Part shown: positions 37,747 to 46,885 of the stretch, piece by piece | How positions within the stretch are numbered: the first letter of the stretch is position 1 | Layout of the letters: each line of letters starts with the position of its first letter | NCBI RefSeq assembly: GCF_008274805.1 | Contig: NZ_CP022579.1 | Location: 2,356,001 to 2,420,000 of the forward strand | Source: Oryzomicrobium terrae | GTDB taxonomy: Bacteria > Pseudomonadota > Gammaproteobacteria > Burkholderiales > Rhodocyclaceae | Direction of reading: 5' to 3' | DNA length: 64,000 nucleotides | The notes under the pieces: generated by a model | Seen by the model: the letters and a program-made list of their open reading frames with translations, nothing else | Databases searched by the model: none | What the model was told of the DNA's origin: nothing | Program-made: the position numbers and the translations under genes

Positions 37747-38895
37747 TTGTCCCACACTGGTTTTACAGGGGCCACCGTAGACACCCGCCTGACGGCCCTC
37801 TTCGCGCCCGGCGTCGGCACGCCCCTGGCCTCGTCCTCGGCTCTGCGGCTGATGACCGGCTCGATCGCCGGACACCACGTCCTGGTCGCCGCCACCGACC
37901 CCCATGCCGACAAGGGCGTGCTCGGCATTGCCGAATGCGCCGACCTCCGCCGCACGGTACAAATGGCCCGGGAAAGCCGCACGCCCCTGGTGCTGTTGAT
38001 CGATTCGGCGGGGGCTCGCCTAGACGACGGCCTGCCCATTCAAGGGGCCTTGCGCGGACTGATGCGGGAACTGCTCGACGCCAGCCTGGACGGTCTGCCC
38101 AGCATCGCCCTGCTCGGCCGCAACGTTTTTGGCGGCGCCAGCATGCTGGCGTTCGCCACCAGCCAGCGCTGCTATGCCCCGACCACCCTGCTCGCCATGT
38201 CCGGCCCCCGGGTTTTGCAGGCCGGCGGCGGCGATGAACGGGCCATCGTGATCGAGGCGATCGACGGCATGGCCCGGAGCCGCCACGGTGATACCGAGCG
38301 ACTGCTCGACGACAGCCTGACGGCCTATGCCGACGCCCTGCGCGACTGGCTCGTCGCACATTCCCTCGACGCTCCAGCCGCCAGCATCGCGGCGGAACGG
38401 CGTCACCTGGCACAGCGCTTGAGCACGGCGCCCCAGCCGGTGACCGCCGCCATTGAGTTCGAACCCGCCCAAGGCCCCCTGTCGTGCCGGGGGCAAGCCT
38501 TCGTCGGTACCACCGACGTGCTCAAGCTCGCCACCCTGGCCGAGGCGGCCAGCGGGCCCCTGACGCTCCACCTGGATTGCGCCGGGCACAGCGTGCGCCT
38601 GGGTGACGAACGCCTGATCCTGAGCCAATACCTGGTGCACCTGGCCAAGACCCTGCGCCAGCGGGTGCGGGCCGGCCAGCCGGTGAATCTCACGATCGCC
38701 GGTGAGATTTCCGGCGGTATCTACATTGCCGCAGCCGGGGCCGCCTCCACAGTACGCATTGCCCCGGGCGGCAGCGTCCGCACCCTGCCCCAGTCGTCCC
38801 TGGACAACATCCTCAACCGCCCTGCGGCTGCCAGCGCCGACTTCGCCCATTACGTCGAATTCGGCGTCGCCGACACCGTTTCCCCCCAGCCCTGA
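37747..38895 (+). CDS. Fused MdcD/MdcE-like malonyl decarboxylase (carboxyltransferase) subunit
   Basis: A 382-residue protein of the carboxyltransferase (crotonase-like) fold. The N-terminal half resembles the beta subunit MdcD of malonate decarboxylase (LIDSAGARLDDG at about 86, oxyanion-type FGGAS at about 128). The C-terminal half resembles the gamma subunit MdcE (DCAGHSVRLGDERLILSQYL at about 277, GEISGGIYIA at about 319). No MdcA or MdcC gene is nearby; MatB and a TRAP transporter follow, so direct decarboxylation of malonyl-CoA to acetyl-CoA is likely, by inference. The start is TTG at 37747, seven bases after AAAGGAGG; an ATG at 37636 has no such site. Confidence 0.75.
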   Translation: MSHTGFTGATVDTRLTALFAPGVGTPLASSSALRLMTGSIAGHHVLVAATDPHADKGVLGIAECADLRRTVQMARESRTPLVLLIDSAGARLDDGLPIQGALRGLMRELLDASLDGLPSIALLGRNVFGGASMLAFATSQRCYAPTTLLAMSGPRVLQAGGGDERAIVIEAIDGMARSRHGDTERLLDDSLTAYADALRDWLVAHSLDAPAASIAAERRHLAQRLSTAPQPVTAAIEFEPAQGPLSCRGQAFVGTTDVLKLATLAEAASGPLTLHLDCAGHSVRLGDERLILSQYLVHLAKTLRQRVRAGQPVNLTIAGEISGGIYIAAAGAASTVRIAPGGSVRTLPQSSLDNILNRPAAASADFAHYVEFGVADTVSPQP

Positions 38896-38908
38896 CCCCA
38901 CATCCACC

Positions 38909-40426
38909 ATGAATGCCAACATCTTCGCCACCTTCGAAGCCATCGCCCGGGAAGCCGGCGAGGCGCCTTTCCTCGAAACCGACGACGGCCAGGTCCTCAG
39001 TTACGCCCAGATGCTCGGCCTCACCGCCCGTTACGCCAACGCCCTGACCCGCCTCGGCGTCACCCCGGGGGACCGGGTGGCGGTCCAGGTCGATAAATCG
39101 GCGCAGAATTTCTGCCTCTACCTGGCCACCCTGCGCCTCGGTGCAATCTACCTGCCCCTCAACACCGCTTACCAGTTGGGCGAACTGCAATACTTCCTCG
39201 AAGACGCGGAACCCCGCGTGTTTGTTTGCGCTCCGGCCGATTACCCGACCAAGAGCGAGCTCGCCGCCCGTCACGGCGTAGCCCATACCCTGACCCTGTC
39301 CGACGACGGCAGCGGTACGCTGCGCGCCCTGGCCGCCGGCGAGAGCGACAGTTTCACCACCGCCCAGGCCCAACCCGACGATGTGGCGATCATCATCTAC
39401 ACCTCGGGCACCACCGGCCGGCCCAAGGGGGCCATGCTCACCCACGCCAACCTGCTCAGCAACGGTCGCGCCCTGACCAAGCTGTGGGGCTTCACCGACA
39501 AGGACGTGCTGCTCCATGCCCTGCCCCTGTTCCACGCCCACGGCCTGTTCATCTCCAGCCACTGCGCCCTGCTGTCGAAGAGCCGCATCCTGTTCCTGAA
39601 GAAGTTCAACGCCGAGCAAGTGCTGGCCCTGCTGCCCCGGGCCACGGTGATGGTGGGGGTGCCCACCTTCTACACCCGGCTGCTCGACCAGCCCGGCTTC
39701 ACCGCCGCCAGCGCCGCCACCATGCGCGTCTTCATCTCCGGCTCGGCCCCCCTTCTGGCGGAAACCAACCGGGAATTCGAGCAGCGCACCGGCCAGATCG
39801 TGCTGGAACGCTACGGCATGACCGAGTCGGCCATCATCGCCTCCAACCCCTTCGCCGGCGAACGGCGCATCGGCTCGGTGGGCCTGCCCATCGACGGAGT
39901 CGAGGTGCGCATCGCCGATGGCGACGACCGGCCCCTGGCCGCCGACCAGGTGGGCGGCATCCAGATTCGCGGCAGCGGCGTGATGAAGGGCTACTGGCGC
40001 AAGCCGGAGAAGACCGCCGAGGAATTCACCGCCGACGGCTGGTTCCGCACCGGCGACCTGGGCACCCTGAGCGCCGACGGCTACCTGACCATCGTCGGCC
40101 GGGCCAAGGACCTGGTCATCTCCGGCGGCTACAACGTCTATCCCAAGGAAGTAGAGATGGCCATCGACGCCCTGCCTGGCGTGGTCGAATCCGCCGTGAT
40201 CGGCGTGCCCGACCGAGACTTCGGCGAAGCCGTCACCGCCGTGGTGGTGCGCAAGGACGAGAGCCTGGTCGGCGATGGCATCATCACGCCCCTCAAGAGC
40301 CAGCTGGCCAACTACAAGGTGCCCAAGCACGTCCACTTCGTCACCGAACTGCCGCGCAACGCCATGGGCAAGGTGCTCAAGAACGTGTTGCGCGACACCT
40401 ACGGAAAAACCGGCACGGCTGCTTAA
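38909..40426 (+). CDS. matB: Malonyl-CoA synthetase (MatB)
   Basis: AMP-forming acyl-CoA ligase of 505 residues that activates malonate. The P-loop YTSGTTGRPKGAMLTH, the ERYGMTES adenylate motif and GGYNVYPKEVE hinge region, plus the catalytic Lys in AMGKVLKN, are present. Context (regulator, carboxyltransferase, TRAP transporter) and overall similarity point to MatB rather than a fatty-acid ligase. It starts 13 bases after the previous stop. Confidence 0.88.
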   Translation: MNANIFATFEAIAREAGEAPFLETDDGQVLSYAQMLGLTARYANALTRLGVTPGDRVAVQVDKSAQNFCLYLATLRLGAIYLPLNTAYQLGELQYFLEDAEPRVFVCAPADYPTKSELAARHGVAHTLTLSDDGSGTLRALAAGESDSFTTAQAQPDDVAIIIYTSGTTGRPKGAMLTHANLLSNGRALTKLWGFTDKDVLLHALPLFHAHGLFISSHCALLSKSRILFLKKFNAEQVLALLPRATVMVGVPTFYTRLLDQPGFTAASAATMRVFISGSAPLLAETNREFEQRTGQIVLERYGMTESAIIASNPFAGERRIGSVGLPIDGVEVRIADGDDRPLAADQVGGIQIRGSGVMKGYWRKPEKTAEEFTADGWFRTGDLGTLSADGYLTIVGRAKDLVISGGYNVYPKEVEMAIDALPGVVESAVIGVPDRDFGEAVTAVVVRKDESLVGDGIITPLKSQLANYKVPKHVHFVTELPRNAMGKVLKNVLRDTYGKTGTAA

Positions 40427-40487
40427 CAGCCGGCCACCCCACCCCGACCCCAACCGACCCATCACATCCATCCCAATGGAGGAGACC

Positions 40488-41534
40488 ATGACTCAAGCCT
40501 TCAACCCCACCCGCCGGCTGGTCTGCGGCACCCTGGCCAGCCTGCCCCTTGTGGGCCTGTCCGGGTTCGCCAGCAACGCCTTCGCCCAGAATTCCACGGC
40601 CCTCAAGATCTCCCACCAGTTCCCCGGCTCCACCGGCAATGACGGTGACTTCCGCGACCGCATCTGCCGCATCTTCGCCGCCGAGGTGGAAAAGCGCTCC
40701 GGCGGGGCGCTCAAGTTCAACGTCTATCCGGGCTCGTCCCTGATGAAGACCAACGCCCAGTTCAGCGCCCTGCGCCGCGGCGCCCTGGACATGAGCTTCT
40801 TCCCCGTTTCCTACGCCGGCGGCGAGGTACCCGAGCTGAACATTGCCCTGATGCCGGGCCTGGTCACCTCCTACGAGCAGGGCTTCGCCTGGAAGAACGG
40901 CGAGATCGGCAAGGCCCTCAACGACCTGCTGTTCGACAAGGGTGCCGTACCCATCACCTGGGTGTGGGAAGCGGGCAGCATCGCCAGCAAGACCAAGCCG
41001 GTGATCTCCCCGGACGACGTGAAGGGCATGAAGATCCGCGGTGGCAGCCGGGAAGTGGATCTGATGCTCAAGGCTGCCGGCTCCGCCGTGGTCACCCTGC
41101 CTTCCAACGAGCTGTACGCCGCCATGCAGACTGGCGCTGTGGATTCGGTCATTACCTCCTCCACCAGCCTGCTGTCGTTCCGCCTCGAAGAAGTCTCCAA
41201 GCACCTCACCACCGGCCGCAGCAAGTCGTTCTGGTTCATGGCCGTGCCGCTGCTGATGTCTCGGGCCGTGTTCGAGAAGCTGCCCAAGGACCAGCAGACC
41301 CTGATCCTCCAGGTCGGCGCCGAGATCGAGAAGTACGGTCTGGACGCGGTCAAGACCGACGACCGCAACGTGGCCACGGTGTACCAGAAGGCTGGAGCCA
41401 AGACCTACGACCTGGATGCGGCGACCGTCGAGAAGTGGCGCGCCATCGCCCGGGACAGCGCCTGGAAGGACTACGCGGCCAAATCCCCCAACTGTGCACG
41501 CTTCCTGCAACTGGCCGAAAAGGTGACCGGATGA
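40488..41534 (+). CDS. dctP: TRAP transporter substrate-binding protein (DctP family)
   Basis: Periplasmic binding protein of 348 residues with a signal peptide ending NAFAQN. It has the DctP fold with MKIRGGSREVDLMLKAAG, the conserved Arg for a substrate carboxylate in that segment, and SNELYAAMQTGAVDSVIT. Given matB, the substrate is probably malonate. GGAGGAGA precedes the ATG at 40488. Confidence 0.92.
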   Translation: MTQAFNPTRRLVCGTLASLPLVGLSGFASNAFAQNSTALKISHQFPGSTGNDGDFRDRICRIFAAEVEKRSGGALKFNVYPGSSLMKTNAQFSALRRGALDMSFFPVSYAGGEVPELNIALMPGLVTSYEQGFAWKNGEIGKALNDLLFDKGAVPITWVWEAGSIASKTKPVISPDDVKGMKIRGGSREVDLMLKAAGSAVVTLPSNELYAAMQTGAVDSVITSSTSLLSFRLEEVSKHLTTGRSKSFWFMAVPLLMSRAVFEKLPKDQQTLILQVGAEIEKYGLDAVKTDDRNVATVYQKAGAKTYDLDAATVEKWRAIARDSAWKDYAAKSPNCARFLQLAEKVTG

Positions 41535-42088
41535 GCCACGGTTTCGAACTCGAAGGTTCGAGGCCACTGGTGGCGCCGCCGGCAGGCGGCGTCCTCGGCC
41601 TGGCGCTACGCGCCATGGCCGGGCTCAACCGGGCCATCCTCGGCCTGTCCATGCTGGCTCTCCTGGCCGCCGCCCTCGTCCTCACCGGCAGCGTCTTCCT
41701 GCGCTACTACCTGCACGTCCCCACCGACTGGCAGGACGAGGCCGCCGTCTTCCTCCTGGTCGGCGCCACCTTCCTCTGCGGCGCCTACGTCCAGGAGCAG
41801 CGCAGCCACGTCGGCATCGAGTCCCTGGCCAGCCTGCTGCCCCCCTGGGCCGACCGGCTGCGCCGCCTGTTCTGCGATGCCGCCTCCTGCCTCTTCTGCA
41901 CCTTCTTCGCCTGGAAGTCCTGGACCCTCTTCCACGAAGCCTTCGTCGAGGGCCAGACCACCTCGTCAGCCTGGGCGCCGCCCCTGTGGATTCCCTACGG
42001 CCTGATGGCCACCGGCATGACCTTGCTCGCCCTGCAGTTGCTGCTGCAGACCGCCCTTCACTTTTCGTCTGCCAAGGAGGCCGCATGA
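41531..42088 (+). CDS. dctQ: TRAP transporter small permease (DctQ family)
   Basis: A 185-residue inner-membrane protein with four membrane segments; conserved features are VFLRYYLHVPTDWQDEAAVFLLV and the loop QEQRSHVGIE. It overlaps dctP by four bases (ATGA) and dctM in the same way, so all three are translated together. Confidence 0.9.
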   Translation: MSHGFELEGSRPLVAPPAGGVLGLALRAMAGLNRAILGLSMLALLAAALVLTGSVFLRYYLHVPTDWQDEAAVFLLVGATFLCGAYVQEQRSHVGIESLASLLPPWADRLRRLFCDAASCLFCTFFAWKSWTLFHEAFVEGQTTSSAWAPPLWIPYGLMATGMTLLALQLLLQTALHFSSAKEAA

Positions 42089-43455
42089 GCGAAAGCATCG
42101 TCGGAACCCTCTACGGCCTGGGAACCCTGCTGCTGATGTTCTCGGGCATGCCCATCGCTTTCGCCCTGGGCCTGATCGCCGTCGTCTTCATGTTCTTCTT
42201 CATGCCCGGTTCCGCCCTGGATACGGTCACCCAGAACGTCTATGAGGAGATGGCCAGCATCACTCTGCTGTCGATCCCCCTGTTCATCCTGAAAGGGGCG
42301 GCCATCGGCAAGTCCCGCGCCGGCGCCGACCTGTATTCGGCGATCCACGCCTGGATGCACAAGATCCCCGGTGGCCTGGGCATCGCCAACGTGTTCGCCT
42401 GCGCCCTGTTCGCCGCCATGGCCGGCTCCAGCCCGGCCACCTGTTCGGCCATCGGCAGCGCCGGCATTCCCGAGATGCGCGCCCGGGGCTATTCGCCGGG
42501 CTTTGCCGCCGGGATCATCGCCGCCGGCGGCACCCTGGGCATCCTGCTGCCGCCGTCGATCACCATGATCCTGTTCGCGGTGGCGGCCGAGCAGTCCCTG
42601 GGACGCCTGTTCCTCGCCGGGGTGGGCCCTGGCCTGCTGCTGGTGGGCCTGTTCGCCGGCTACGCGGCCTGGCGCTACAAGAAGGAATACAACCAGGCCC
42701 TGGACGTCTACCGGGCAGGGGGGCCGAAGTCGGCCTACCTGGACGAGTTGAACATGACCCTGGCCGACAAGACCCGCATGCTGCCCCGGGTGCTGCCCTT
42801 CGTGGTGCTCCTGATCGGCGTGATGGTGGCCCTCTACGGCGGCTACGCCACGCCGTCGGAGACCGCCGGCCTGGGCGGGGTGCTGGCCCTGGCCTTGATC
42901 GCCCTGGTCTATGGCATCTGGCGGCCCCGCCAGCTGACCCCGATCCTGTCGAGCACCCTCAAGGAATCGACCATGCTGATGTTCATCATCGGCATGTCCT
43001 TGCTCTATTCCTACGTGATGAGCTACCTGCACATCAGCCAGTCCACCGCCGAATGGATCGTCGGGCTGCAGCTGTCGAAGTGGGTGCTGCTGGCCACCAT
43101 CCTGTCGATGGTGATCGTGCTCGGCTTCTTCCTGCCGCCGGTGTCGATCATCCTGATGACCGCCCCGATCATCCTGCCGCCCCTCAAGGCCGCTGGCTTC
43201 GACCTGATCTGGTTCGGCGTGGTGATGACCGTGGTCATGGAGATGGGCCTGATCCACCCGCCGGTGGGCCTCAACATCTTCGTCATCAAGAACGTGGCCC
43301 CGGACATTCCCCTCAAGGACGTCATCTGGGGCGTCATGCCCTTCGTCGGCCTCATGTTCGTCGCCGTGGCCCTGCTCTGCCTTTTCCCCTCCATCGCCAC
43401 CTGGTTCCCCGACCTGATCATGGGCCCGGCGATCCTGCCCGGTAGCGGCGGCTGA
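42085..43455 (+). CDS. dctM: TRAP transporter large permease (DctM family)
   Basis: A 456-residue sodium-coupled permease subunit with about 12 membrane segments. Typical blocks are SGMPIAFALGLIAVVF, the first half motif AMAGSSPATCSAIGS, GGTLGILLPPSITMI, and MEMGLIHPPVGLNIFVI. AAGGAGG precedes the ATG. It is the last gene of the malonate operon and is followed by a terminator. Confidence 0.94.
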   Translation: MSESIVGTLYGLGTLLLMFSGMPIAFALGLIAVVFMFFFMPGSALDTVTQNVYEEMASITLLSIPLFILKGAAIGKSRAGADLYSAIHAWMHKIPGGLGIANVFACALFAAMAGSSPATCSAIGSAGIPEMRARGYSPGFAAGIIAAGGTLGILLPPSITMILFAVAAEQSLGRLFLAGVGPGLLLVGLFAGYAAWRYKKEYNQALDVYRAGGPKSAYLDELNMTLADKTRMLPRVLPFVVLLIGVMVALYGGYATPSETAGLGGVLALALIALVYGIWRPRQLTPILSSTLKESTMLMFIIGMSLLYSYVMSYLHISQSTAEWIVGLQLSKWVLLATILSMVIVLGFFLPPVSIILMTAPIILPPLKAAGFDLIWFGVVMTVVMEMGLIHPPVGLNIFVIKNVAPDIPLKDVIWGVMPFVGLMFVAVALLCLFPSIATWFPDLIMGPAILPGSGG

Positions 43456-43479
43456 CGATCCCCCTAAACTACCCCCCTT

Positions 43480-43503
43480 CCCCCGCTCCGGCGGGGGTTT
43501 TTT
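43480..43503 (+). terminator. Terminator of the malonate operon
   Basis: CCCCCGC-TCCG-GCGGGGG followed by TTTTTTC. Confidence 0.92.
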
Positions 43504-43532
43504 CTTCTTCCCACGCAACGACGGAGCACAAC

Positions 43533-44420
43533 GTGGAGCGCATGGCAAACGACACCCTGCTGCGCCTGGACCGCATCCTGGACCTGGCGGAAACCTTCCT
43601 CACCGGCCGCCCCCAGCCCCCGGACTGGAGCGCCTCCTGCGCCTTCGCCTGGCGCCGGCGGCGCAGCCTGGGCAGCCTGGAGACCCTGCGCGACGACGCT
43701 CTGGACGCCGCACCGAAACTGATCGGCCTGACCCGCGAACAGCAGCTGGTGGAACGCAACACCGCCCAGTTCGTCGCCGGGCTGCCGGCCAACCACGTGC
43801 TGCTGGCCGGCGCCCGGGGCACCGGCAAGTCGTCCCTGGTCAAGGCCATGGTCGCCCGCCACCGCCACCAGGGCCTGCGCCTGGTGGAGATCGACCGCCA
43901 GCACCTGGACGACCTGCCGGACGTGATCGACCTGCTGCGCGACCGGCCGGAGCGCTTCATCCTCTTTCTCGACGACCTGTCCTTCGACGCCGGCGACACT
44001 GGCTACAAGTCCCTCAAGGTGGCCCTGGACGGCTCCCTGGGCGCCCCGGGCGACAACGTGCTGATCTACGCCACCTCCAACCGGCGACACTTGGTGGCAG
44101 AGCAGGCCAGCGACAACCTGGGCTACCACGGCGCCGACAATGGCAGTGGCGAGCTGCACCCCGGCGATGCGGTGGAAGAAAAAATTTCCCTGGCCGAGCG
44201 CTTCGGCCTGCGCCTGGTGTTCTACCCCCTCTCGGAGGACGAGTACCTGGCCATCGCCCTGCACTGGATCGAACACCTGGGCAACCGCCCCAAGGGCGCC
44301 AAGGCCGCCGCCGCCCGACGCGAGGCCCTGGCCTGGAGCGCCGAGCGGGGCGCCCGCAGCGGCCGGGTGGCCTACCAGTTCGCCCGGGATTACGTGGGCC
44401 GCCAGGGGCTGGCGGACTGA
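43533..44420 (+). CDS. DUF815 family AAA+ ATPase
   Basis: A 295-residue ATPase. Walker A is [10 protein letters not shown] (about 93-102), Walker B is [11 protein letters not shown], and sensor 1 is [10 protein letters not shown], all typical of DUF815. The C-terminal helical lid ends [16 protein letters not shown]. Cellular role unknown. The start is GTG at 43533 with GGAG six bases upstream; ATG 43542 is an alternative but has GGAG too close. Confidence 0.88.
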   Translation: MERMANDTLLRLDRILDLAETFLTGRPQPPDWSASCAFAWRRRRSLGSLETLRDDALDAAPKLIGLTREQQLVERNTAQFVAGLPANHVLLAGARGTGKSSLVKAMVARHRHQGLRLVEIDRQHLDDLPDVIDLLRDRPERFILFLDDLSFDAGDTGYKSLKVALDGSLGAPGDNVLIYATSNRRHLVAEQASDNLGYHGADNGSGELHPGDAVEEKISLAERFGLRLVFYPLSEDEYLAIALHWIEHLGNRPKGAKAAAARREALAWSAERGARSGRVAYQFARDYVGRQGLAD

Positions 44421-44583
44421 GCGGCGGGTGGCGGAACGGGCCGGCCGTCAGGGCACGGAACGCCCCGGGCTGCTAAGATGCGCTGCCCGGGGCCGCCCGG
44501 CGCGCCCGCTGCCGGGCGGCCCCGGCCACAAAGGCCGTTTTCATTCCGGCCGCGAACCACTACCCGCTCCCCCGCCCCATCCC

Positions 44584-46134
44584 ATGAATCTGCTGCGAGC
44601 GCTGGCCACGGTCAGCGGCATGACCCTGCTTTCCCGCGTCCTCGGCTTCGCCCGGGACTTCGCCATCGCCCGGGCCTTCGGCGCCGGGCTGGCCACCGAC
44701 GCCTTCTTCGTCGCCTTCAAGCTGCCCAACCTGCTGCGCCGCCTGTTCGCCGAAGGCGCCTTCTCCCAGGCCTTCGTCCCGCTCCTGGGCGAATACCGCA
44801 ACCGCCGCGGCCACGAGGCCACCAAGACCCTGGTGGAACGGGTCGCCAGCGCCCTGGCCCTGGTAGTGCTGCTGGTCACTCTGGCGGGCATGGGTGGCGC
44901 TTTCTTTGTCGTCTGGGTGTCCGCCCCGGGCTTTGCCGACGACGCGCAGAAGATGCAACTGACGGTGACCCTGACCCGGATCGCCTTCCCCTACATTTTC
45001 TTCATGTCCCTGACGGCCCTGGCCGCCGGCATTCTCAACACCTGGAGCCGCTTCGCCCTGCCGGCCTTCACCCCGGTGATGCTGAACGTGTCGTTCATCG
45101 TCATGGCCCTGTTCGCCGCGCCCCACTTCGATCCGCCAGTGCTGGCCCTGGCCTGGGCGGTGTTCATCGGCGGCTTCCTGCAACTGGCGATCCAGGTGCC
45201 GGCCCTGAAGAAGCTGGATCTGCTGCCCCGGCTGTGGATCAACCCCCTGGTGTGCTTCCGCGACGAGGGCGTGCGCCGCCTGCTCAAGCTGATGGCCCCG
45301 GCGGTGGTGGGGGTGTCGGTGTCCCAAGTCAGCCTGCTCATCAACACCATCTTCGCCTCGTTCCTGGAGAACGGCTCGGTGTCCTGGCTGTACTACGCCG
45401 ACCGGCTGATGGAATTCCCCTCCGGCATGCTCGGCGTGGCCCTGGGTACCATCCTGCTGCCCTCCCTGTCCCGTTACCACGCCGACGGCAACCACGACGA
45501 ATACAGCCGCCTGCTCGACTGGGGCCTGCGCCTGTGCCTCTTGCTCACCCTGCCCGCCGCCGTGGGCCTGGCGGTGCTGGGCGTACCCCTCGTCTCGACC
45601 CTGTTCCAGCACGGCGCCTTCGGCGCCCATGATGTGCTGGCCACCCGCGCCGCCCTGGTAGCCTACAGCGTCGGCCTGACCGGCCTTATCCTGGTCAAGG
45701 TGCTGGCCCCGGGCTTCTACGCCCGGCAGAACGTCAAGACTCCGGTGAAGATCGCCCTGGTGTCCCTGACCGCGACCCAATTAATGAACCTGGCCTTCAT
45801 CTGGCATCTCAAACATGCCGGGCTGGCCCTGTCCATCGGCCTGGCCGCCTGCTTCAACGCCCTCCTGCTCTACCGCGGCCTGCGCCGTCACGACATCTTC
45901 AGCCCTCAGGCCGGGTGGCGCGCCTTTACCGCCAAGCTGACGGTGGCCCTGGCCGTGCTCGCTGCGGTGCTGTGGTTCGGCAGCGGCAGCGACACGGCCT
46001 GGCTGACCATGCCCTTCGGCGAGCGCCTGGTCCGCTTGGGCATGCTGGTCTGCGGCGGGGCCCTGGCTTACTTTGCCACCTTGTTCGCCCTCGGTTTTAG
46101 AATGAAGGACTTTCGCCGCCGCGGTGCGGAGTAG
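44584..46134 (+). CDS. murJ: Lipid II flippase MurJ
   Basis: A 516-residue inner-membrane protein with about 14 membrane segments that flips lipid II. The N-terminus [25 protein letters not shown], with charged [18 protein letters not shown], and [20 protein letters not shown] are signatures. The central [20 protein letters not shown] is also conserved. No strong ribosome binding site is visible before ATG 44584. Confidence 0.97.
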   Translation: MNLLRALATVSGMTLLSRVLGFARDFAIARAFGAGLATDAFFVAFKLPNLLRRLFAEGAFSQAFVPLLGEYRNRRGHEATKTLVERVASALALVVLLVTLAGMGGAFFVVWVSAPGFADDAQKMQLTVTLTRIAFPYIFFMSLTALAAGILNTWSRFALPAFTPVMLNVSFIVMALFAAPHFDPPVLALAWAVFIGGFLQLAIQVPALKKLDLLPRLWINPLVCFRDEGVRRLLKLMAPAVVGVSVSQVSLLINTIFASFLENGSVSWLYYADRLMEFPSGMLGVALGTILLPSLSRYHADGNHDEYSRLLDWGLRLCLLLTLPAAVGLAVLGVPLVSTLFQHGAFGAHDVLATRAALVAYSVGLTGLILVKVLAPGFYARQNVKTPVKIALVSLTATQLMNLAFIWHLKHAGLALSIGLAACFNALLLYRGLRRHDIFSPQAGWRAFTAKLTVALAVLAAVLWFGSGSDTAWLTMPFGERLVRLGMLVCGGALAYFATLFALGFRMKDFRRRGAE

Positions 46135-46175
46135 GGAGGATCGCAGATCCCCCCGTCTATCGGAGGATATCCGGC

Positions 46176-46805
46176 ATGCAACTGACTACCAGCAGCTTCG
46201 CCGACGGCCACCCCATCCCGGGCGATTTCGCCTTCTGTCTGCCTGACCCGGCACACCATGTCTGCCTCGGCCGCAATCGCAACCCACAACTGGCCTGGCG
46301 CGACGTGCCGACGGGCACCCAGTCCCTGGCCCTGATCTGCCACGACCCGGACGTACCCTCCCGGGGTGACGACGTCAACCAGACCGGACGCACCGTTCCC
46401 GCCAGCCTTCCCCGGGTCGATTTCTTTCACTGGGTGCTGGTGGATCTCCCCCCCAGCCTCACCCAGATCGGCGAGGGCGAGTTCAGCCACCAGATCACGC
46501 CCCGAGGCAAGGCCGGCCCGGCCACCCTGCACGGCGCCCGTCACGGTCTCAACGACTACACCGGCTGGTTTGCCGGCGACGCCGACATGAACGGCGACTA
46601 CTTCGGCTACGACGGCCCCTGCCCGCCGTGGAACGATGAGTTGCCGCACCGTTACGTCTTTACCCTGTTTGCCCTGGACGTGCCGACCCTGGCGGTGAGC
46701 GGCCACTTCACCGGCCAGCAGGCCCGAGACGCCATGGTCGGCCACATCCTGGCCCAGGCCAGCCTCAGCGGTCGCTATACCCTGAACCCGGCGGTGACGC
46801 TATAA
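46176..46805 (+). CDS. YbhB/YbcL (Raf kinase inhibitor-like, PEBP) family protein
   Basis: A 209-residue phosphatidylethanolamine-binding-protein-like protein. The ligand-site residues are visible as CHDPDVPSR and FFHWVLVDLP, and GPCPPWNDELPHRYVFTLFAL closes the fold. It has no signal peptide, so it is cytoplasmic. Function of the bacterial family is unclear. GGAGGA precedes the ATG. Confidence 0.9.
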   Translation: MQLTTSSFADGHPIPGDFAFCLPDPAHHVCLGRNRNPQLAWRDVPTGTQSLALICHDPDVPSRGDDVNQTGRTVPASLPRVDFFHWVLVDLPPSLTQIGEGEFSHQITPRGKAGPATLHGARHGLNDYTGWFAGDADMNGDYFGYDGPCPPWNDELPHRYVFTLFALDVPTLAVSGHFTGQQARDAMVGHILAQASLSGRYTLNPAVTL

Positions 46806-46837
46806 CCCCCCGGGTCGTGCAAAAACGACCGGGTGTG

Positions 46838-46865
46838 AAAAAGGCCTCCACACGGAGGCCTTTTT
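46838..46865. terminator. Bidirectional terminator
   Basis: AAAAAGGCCTCC-ACAC-GGAGGCCTTTTT lies between the convergent YbhB gene and pfp. A second weaker stem (CGGGTCGT/ACGACCGG) precedes it at 46811-46832. Confidence 0.93.
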
Positions 46866-46885
46866 GTTGTGCTGTATCACGTTGT

